Shown here: positions 60,042-64,000 of the stretch, piece after piece
Position numbering within the stretch: position 1 is the stretch's first letter
Layout: each line of letters begins with the position of its first letter
Assembly (NCBI GenBank): GCA_020558355.1
Contig: JAJCKG010000011.1
Location: forward strand, 60,572 to 124,571
DNA from: a bacterium 210820-DFI.6.37
GTDB taxonomy: Bacteria > Bacillota > Clostridia > Peptostreptococcales > Anaerovoracaceae
Direction: 5' to 3'
DNA: 64,000 nucleotides
Notes under the pieces: model-generated
Seen by the model: only the letters and a program-made list of their open reading frames with translations
What the model was told of the DNA's origin: nothing
The model's database searches: none
Translations under genes and position numbers: made by a program

Positions 60042-60070
60042 ATTATATTACTATAACTTTAAAAAATCAA
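60042..60070 (-). promoter_or_regulatory. Promoter of leader RNA / GRE operon
   Basis: Minus strand TTGATT (60065-60070), 17 bp, TATAAT (60042-60047). It lies about 420 bp upstream of the GRE start codon. Confidence 0.75.
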
Positions 60071-60156
60071 TATATTTCCCTTAAAATTTTGATCTCAGTT
60101 TTCATTGTCTTCAAATTCTTCGATTATGGAAAGGTCTGTTCAAATCCCGCGTTCTT

Positions 60157-60690
60157 TTACAGGGCCGTACCCTTGGTAGGTCTGAACAGCCCACTCATAT
60201 CTACGCCTTCCAGTGTCAGCAGATATATTTTCTTATCGATTCCGCCGGCATATCCTGTCAGGCTCCCACTGGACCCTACAACTCTGTGGCACGGAATGAT
60301 AATGGATATTTCATTATGCCCCACAGCGCCGCCGACTGCCTGAGGCGACATATGCGCAAGACCCATTTTCTCCGCAATCTGACTGGCTATCTTTCCATAG
60401 GTTGTAATTTCTCCATAAGGAATGTCCAGTAGGATTTCCCACACCCGTTTCTGAAACGCAGTCCCGATCATATGGATGGGAGGCAGAAAGCCCGGTTTTT
60501 CTCCGCGGAAATAAAGGTCCAGCCAGGTCCTTGTTTTTTCAAACGCCTCGCATTCTTTTTCTTCGTGCTCCGGATCAAGATAATTGGCAAAATACTTTTG
60601 CCCCTCAAGCCACAGGCCAGTCAGCCCCTGATCATCCGCTCCCAGTAAAATCTTTCCCAGCGGCGATTCATAATATTGAATATACTGCAT
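60157..60690 (-). CDS. ogt: Methylated-DNA-protein-cysteine methyltransferase
   Basis: A 177-residue suicide alkyltransferase that removes methyl groups from O6-methylguanine. The acceptor is C134 in IIPCHRVVG; GTAFQKRVWEILLDIPYGEITTYG is the helix-turn-helix DNA-binding part. Start 60690 has GGGAGATG 6 bases upstream. It is one base downstream of the Ada/AlkA gene, so the two form one repair operon. Confidence 0.94.
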   Translation of the reverse strand: MQYIQYYESPLGKILLGADDQGLTGLWLEGQKYFANYLDPEHEEKECEAFEKTRTWLDLYFRGEKPGFLPPIHMIGTAFQKRVWEILLDIPYGEITTYGKIASQIAEKMGLAHMSPQAVGGAVGHNEISIIIPCHRVVGSSGSLTGYAGGIDKKIYLLTLEGVDMSGLFRPTKGTAL

Positions 60691-60691
60691 T

Positions 60692-62203
60692 TTAACATCT
60701 CCCTTCGCGTGCGTCACTTTCATGCTCCATAGCGTTCCACAGGCAGACTGTGGCATAGCTCCTCCACGGCCGCCACCTCTGTGCCATTGCCATCCGTTCT
60801 TTAGAAGTACCCGGCATTGCCTTTCTGATCCCAAGATCGGATTCAGGAAACGCGTCCGTCCAGGCCATGGTTCGCATGGCAATATATTGCGCGGTCCAGC
60901 TTCCGATGCCTTTGATTTCAAGCAGCTTTTTCATTTCTGTTTCAGGATCCGCGTTTATATCAAATATAATTTCTTCCTTTATAAAGGCCTTTGCCAGAGA
61001 CTCAATGGTCTGGGAGCGGGATGCGATAACTCCCAGTTTCCCCAGTTTATCCCCCATCGTTTCCAGACGCGACAGAAGTTCCTCTGGCGATGGAAATACA
61101 CGATCTAATCCGGGAATTCCTGTCTCAATTTTTGCTCCATAGGCCTCAGCAATTCGTCCCGCCAGCGTACACGCGGCTTTAACTGAAATCTGCTGCCCCA
61201 GTACTGCGCGAACGGCCATTTCAAAAGGTTCAAAACAGCCTGGGAGCCTGACTCCATGCTGATAGAGCTCCGGTTTATACGCGTTCATATCCTGCAGGAC
61301 CGGCCTTATTATCTCCGGCTGGCAGTACAGATCAAACAACTGACGGACGCGGCTAAGAACCTGAGACAGTACTGGTACCAGAGAATCACTGACTGCAACG
61401 CGCAGCGCTTTTTTGTCGGGCTGGTGGGATACTTGAATCCATCCTGTTACGGCAGCTCCCTTTGTATTATAAAGCCGAACGGTCCGTTGATATGTATTTT
61501 CTTTTACCGATTCCACACCGGGAATCGCCCGAAGCTGAAAAAAACGGAGCAGATCATCAAACCGGTATGGCGCGTGATATCCCAAGAGAACTGAGATATG
61601 CGGGCCGGAACGCTTCTTTTTTCCAGCCTCTTTTCGAAGTGCTGTAGGCGACATTTTGTAATGTAACTGAAATACATGATTAAACTGGCGCAAACTGCCA
61701 AATCCCGCAGCCATTGCCACATCGATAATGGGCAGATCCGTATCGGTCAGCAAAGACTTGGCAAGCAGCAGCCTGCATGTCTGCAGGTACTGCACCGGCG
61801 GTATGTGAAAGGTCTCTGTAAATACCCTCCGCAGGTGTCTGTCTGTACAACCCAGTTTTTTAGCTATCATCTCTATACTGGTTCCGCTGCTGCTGTCTTC
61901 TTCCATGAGCCTTGCCGCTCGCGCGGCCAGAGCTGACGAGGCCACAGCAGCAGACGCTGTTGGCGCTAACTCCGGGCGGCATATCATACACGGGCGGTAT
62001 CCAGCCGCCTCAGCCTCTGCCGCTGTGGAAAAGAACGCGCAGTTTTCCTCCTTTGGCATACGAGCGCGGCAAATCGGCCTGCAATAGATTCCCGTCGATG
62101 AAACTCCTACAAAAAAACGTCCGTCAAAACGTTCGTCCCGCGCCTGAAATATTTCATACAATTTTTTCTTATCCGCTCGGAGCGGCTCGCTTACAGCTTT
62201 CAT
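60692..62203 (-). CDS. Ada methylphosphotriester sensor fused to AlkA-type DNA glycosylase
   Basis: A 503-residue fusion. The N-terminal Ada zinc domain has C41, C45, C72 and C75 (GIYCRPIC...CMIC); C41 corresponds to the methyl-accepting residue of E. coli Ada. An AraC-type HTH domain (about 95-195; IEMIAKKLGCTDRHLRRVFTE) follows. The C-terminal AlkA glycosylase has a helix-hairpin-helix (IKGIGSWTAQYIAMR) and the catalytic Asp in DAFPESDLGI. It senses methylation damage, activates transcription and excises 3-methyladenine-type bases. I chose the start at 62203 because GAGGTG precedes it and the Ada domain then starts normally. Confidence 0.93.
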   Translation of the reverse strand: MKAVSEPLRADKKKLYEIFQARDERFDGRFFVGVSSTGIYCRPICRARMPKEENCAFFSTAAEAEAAGYRPCMICRPELAPTASAAVASSALAARAARLMEEDSSSGTSIEMIAKKLGCTDRHLRRVFTETFHIPPVQYLQTCRLLLAKSLLTDTDLPIIDVAMAAGFGSLRQFNHVFQLHYKMSPTALRKEAGKKKRSGPHISVLLGYHAPYRFDDLLRFFQLRAIPGVESVKENTYQRTVRLYNTKGAAVTGWIQVSHQPDKKALRVAVSDSLVPVLSQVLSRVRQLFDLYCQPEIIRPVLQDMNAYKPELYQHGVRLPGCFEPFEMAVRAVLGQQISVKAACTLAGRIAEAYGAKIETGIPGLDRVFPSPEELLSRLETMGDKLGKLGVIASRSQTIESLAKAFIKEEIIFDINADPETEMKKLLEIKGIGSWTAQYIAMRTMAWTDAFPESDLGIRKAMPGTSKERMAMAQRWRPWRSYATVCLWNAMEHESDAREGRC

Positions 62204-62343
62204 CAAACACCTCAAATGACTTTCTTTATCTGCCATAACTGTTTTCATTGCGGTCAGTATATCATAATTTATAATCGTATTCCTGCTATTTTCGGACATG
62301 GAATTGAAGAATTTCTTCCGTGCGGTTCCTTGTTCTTATGGGT

Positions 62344-63525
62344 TCAAACTGTTTGCGGGAGGGTTTTAAATTGGCGAAGCGGAACCGGTAAATGAGGCTC
62401 TATTTTTTCTAAATAGGCTTTGGAAAAACGCTTCCTGTTTTGCGCAACCGCGGCAAGAAGCATAAGCTGGCAGTTTCTCGATATAAAGGTATGAAGTTCG
62501 GGGTTTTTCGGGGAAAATTCCGTCATACAGGTCTGCGTGAAATGAAACAGTCTGTTTACCACCGCTTCCCTCTGGCTCTTTCGTCTGCAGGCGGTGATCA
62601 GGGTCCAGGTGCGCCGCTTTTTATCCTCCTCGACATCCTGCAGATCATCGGCAAGCTGTAATATAAGGCCAAAGCACAGATAGAAGGATCGCTCTTCTTC
62701 TGTTACGGAAGGCAGATCAAAGTCAATGCTGAACAGATAATCTAAAAATACGGAAAGTCCGCCCTTGTAAGCTGATATCTTGAGAATTTCCGATGCAGGA
62801 AGCGCCTTTGCGCCAAAACGATGTATCTGACGAAGACTGTTTTTCTGCGCTTCCAACATAAGCAGCAGGAGATCGGCGGCTTGGCTTTGTTTGCGTCTGT
62901 CACTTGCGTAGTGATCCAGCACCAGCCGGAGAAGCTGCTTTGTTTTTTTCTCATACCCATTTTGCGGAAAAACATCTTCCCCTAAAAGCGTCCTGCGAAT
63001 CAGATCGTTATAGACCCTCTTGTCCACTTTTTTTCTATGAGGCTGGTCAAGGTAGTTGTCCGTATATGGATAAAGCAGGCTGTAGCCTAATATGGTGTCC
63101 CGGCAGTTCTGTTTCTGCCCCTGGAGATTTACGATTATGGCATAGATCAGATAATTCCGCATCGCCTGCCAGACGCTTTCATTAGAAAGGGTTTCATCAA
63201 AGGTCCTTACTCTTTCAGCGAAACATTCCGCACTTTCTTCAAACTCACCCAAAAGCGCTTCCGAAATATGCTCCTTGATCTGAAGGAGATTTTCTTTTTC
63301 AAGAAGCGCGCGCATTTTCTTTTTTATTTCTTCTTTTTGCTGCCCGGAAGGATTTTTCGGCATCCCTTTCAGCTCTCCGCAGGCTTCCGATACAAGCTCT
63401 CCGTTGGAGCGTTTTTCTTCCTCCGAGAAGATCGGTAAAAATTCCGGAAAGGTCTCCGGCATAGAATTCCATTTGGGGATAATCTGTTCAAAACAGATGG
63501 AACAGAGCTGTTCTTTCGTAGTCAT
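62344..63525 (-). CDS. Class I isoprenoid synthase-like protein
   Basis: A 393-residue, largely helical protein. Two aspartate motifs lie where trans-isoprenyl synthases and class I terpene synthases bind Mg-diphosphate: D156-N-Y-L-D160 (YPYTDNYLDQP) and D293-D294-x2-D297 (QLADDLQDVEEDKKR). Overall similarity to known prenyl transferases appears low, and the N-terminal 110 residues are charged and unusual. It may make or use a prenyl diphosphate; no other isoprenoid gene is nearby. Start 63525 has AGGAG 7-8 bases upstream. Confidence 0.75.
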   Translation of the reverse strand: MTTKEQLCSICFEQIIPKWNSMPETFPEFLPIFSEEEKRSNGELVSEACGELKGMPKNPSGQQKEEIKKKMRALLEKENLLQIKEHISEALLGEFEESAECFAERVRTFDETLSNESVWQAMRNYLIYAIIVNLQGQKQNCRDTILGYSLLYPYTDNYLDQPHRKKVDKRVYNDLIRRTLLGEDVFPQNGYEKKTKQLLRLVLDHYASDRRKQSQAADLLLLMLEAQKNSLRQIHRFGAKALPASEILKISAYKGGLSVFLDYLFSIDFDLPSVTEEERSFYLCFGLILQLADDLQDVEEDKKRRTWTLITACRRKSQREAVVNRLFHFTQTCMTEFSPKNPELHTFISRNCQLMLLAAVAQNRKRFSKAYLEKIEPHLPVPLRQFKTLPQTV

Positions 63526-63642
63526 GGGGAAGTCTCCTGTTTTGTTATTGCAATGGCTCTGTATATTATACCATAACGCGGCGCAATTCCAGAGAATTTT
63601 CATGTTTTGACGCGATGGGCATAGTCGCCAGCAGGGGGCGCG

Positions 63643-64000
63643 GTCGCCAACGGGCCTGGCTTTTGCCCCATGGCGACGGATTCCGTAGCAAAACTATGAA
63701 ATTGGCGACCTGCCTCGCCGCTGAAAAGCGAATTGGTCGCCAACGGGCCTGGCTTTTGCTCCATGGCGACGGTTCCGTAGCAAAGCTATGAAATTGGCGA
63801 CCTGCCTCGCCGCTGAAAAGCGAATTGGTCGCCAACGCACCTGGCTTTTGCTCCATGGCGACGGATTCCGTAGCAAAACTATGAAATTGGCGACCTGCCT
63901 TGCCGCTGAAAAGCGAATTGGTCGCCAACGGGCCTGGCTTTTGTTCCATGGCGACGGATTCCGTAGCAAAACTATGAAATTGGCGACCTGCCTCGCCGCT
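63643..64000. repeat. 93-bp tandem repeat array (continues past window end)
   Basis: Unit starts at 63643, 63736, 63828 and 63921 (93, 92 and 93 bp). Units are about 95% or more identical by eye. Each begins GTCGCCAACGGGCCTGG and contains TTGGCGAC, which pairs with the GTCGCCAA of the next unit. No promoter, ribosome binding site or credible gene is seen. The 63604-63642 stretch before it is unique. Confidence 0.92.

Noticed and set aside
63566..63969. Open frames on the minus strand encoding repeated 31-residue peptides
   Set aside because: They arise because the repeat unit length is a multiple of three. They lack a ribosome binding site, change frame at the 92-bp unit, and translate in two alternative frames.
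63643..64000. CRISPR array
   Set aside because: The units are contiguous 93-bp tandem repeats with no unique spacers and no cas genes nearby.

Overview
The window looks like chromosome of an anaerobic, low-to-mid GC Gram-positive bacterium of the Clostridia. Supporting signs are oxygen-sensitive glycyl radical enzymes (GREs), ferredoxin-linked 2-oxoacid oxidoreductase genes, split glycine dehydrogenase subunits, strong GGAGG ribosome binding sites and TTGACA/TATAAT promoters. A gut amino-acid or amine fermenter (for example Anaerovoracaceae-like) is my inference, not a measured assignment. There are no rRNA or tRNA genes, phage blocks or complete insertion sequences.

Layout. 1-1739: 3' truncated EndoQ-UvrD-type DNA repair fusion. 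1904-6609: LuxR regulator, GRE activase and GRE. 6687-12754: a MocR regulator with a divergent flavin-binding PNPOx-family gene, a LysE/LysR pair, a solitary acyl-CoA ligase and a DUF4491 gene whose upstream region carries a mirror copy of the MocR operator. 12807-15620: lipoprotein amidohydrolase and membrane LuxR regulator. 15773-20280: sigma-54 activator, a textbook -24/-12 promoter, a BCCT transporter and a ureohydrolase. 27822-20342 (minus): nine-gene catabolic operon (unknown protein, creatininase family, SSS symporter, small membrane protein, RraA family, nitrilase family, four Kor genes) facing a large HTH regulator. 38268-30720 (minus): glycine-riboswitch-controlled gcv operon with a GcvT-GlyA fusion. 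38433-47863: Rpn nuclease, MFS transporter, ArsR, CobW GTPase plus second ureohydrolase with a divergent MerR regulator, ECF sigma/anti-sigma pair and a membrane XRE regulator. 47946-53897 (minus): SSS symporter with a 46-residue accessory protein and a second sigma-54 activator, then a second sigma-54-driven BCCT-ureohydrolase module with three enhancer-like palindromes. 54199-55682: PadR/DUF2812 module. 55771-60070 (minus): second GRE and an NhaC antiporter behind a long leader with a terminator. 60157-63525: two alkylation-repair genes and an isoprenoid-synthase-like protein. The window ends inside a 93-bp tandem repeat array.

The most interesting theme is nitrogenous small-molecule catabolism. 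Two copies of a BCCT transporter plus ureohydrolase module each have a consensus sigma-54 promoter. Both BCCTs lack most of the tryptophan box that binds trimethylammonium groups in betaine and carnitine carriers. I infer import and hydrolysis of zwitterionic guanidino compounds (creatine or guanidino-acid type), yielding urea and an amino acid that could feed the glycine cleavage system. The substrate cannot be read from sequence.
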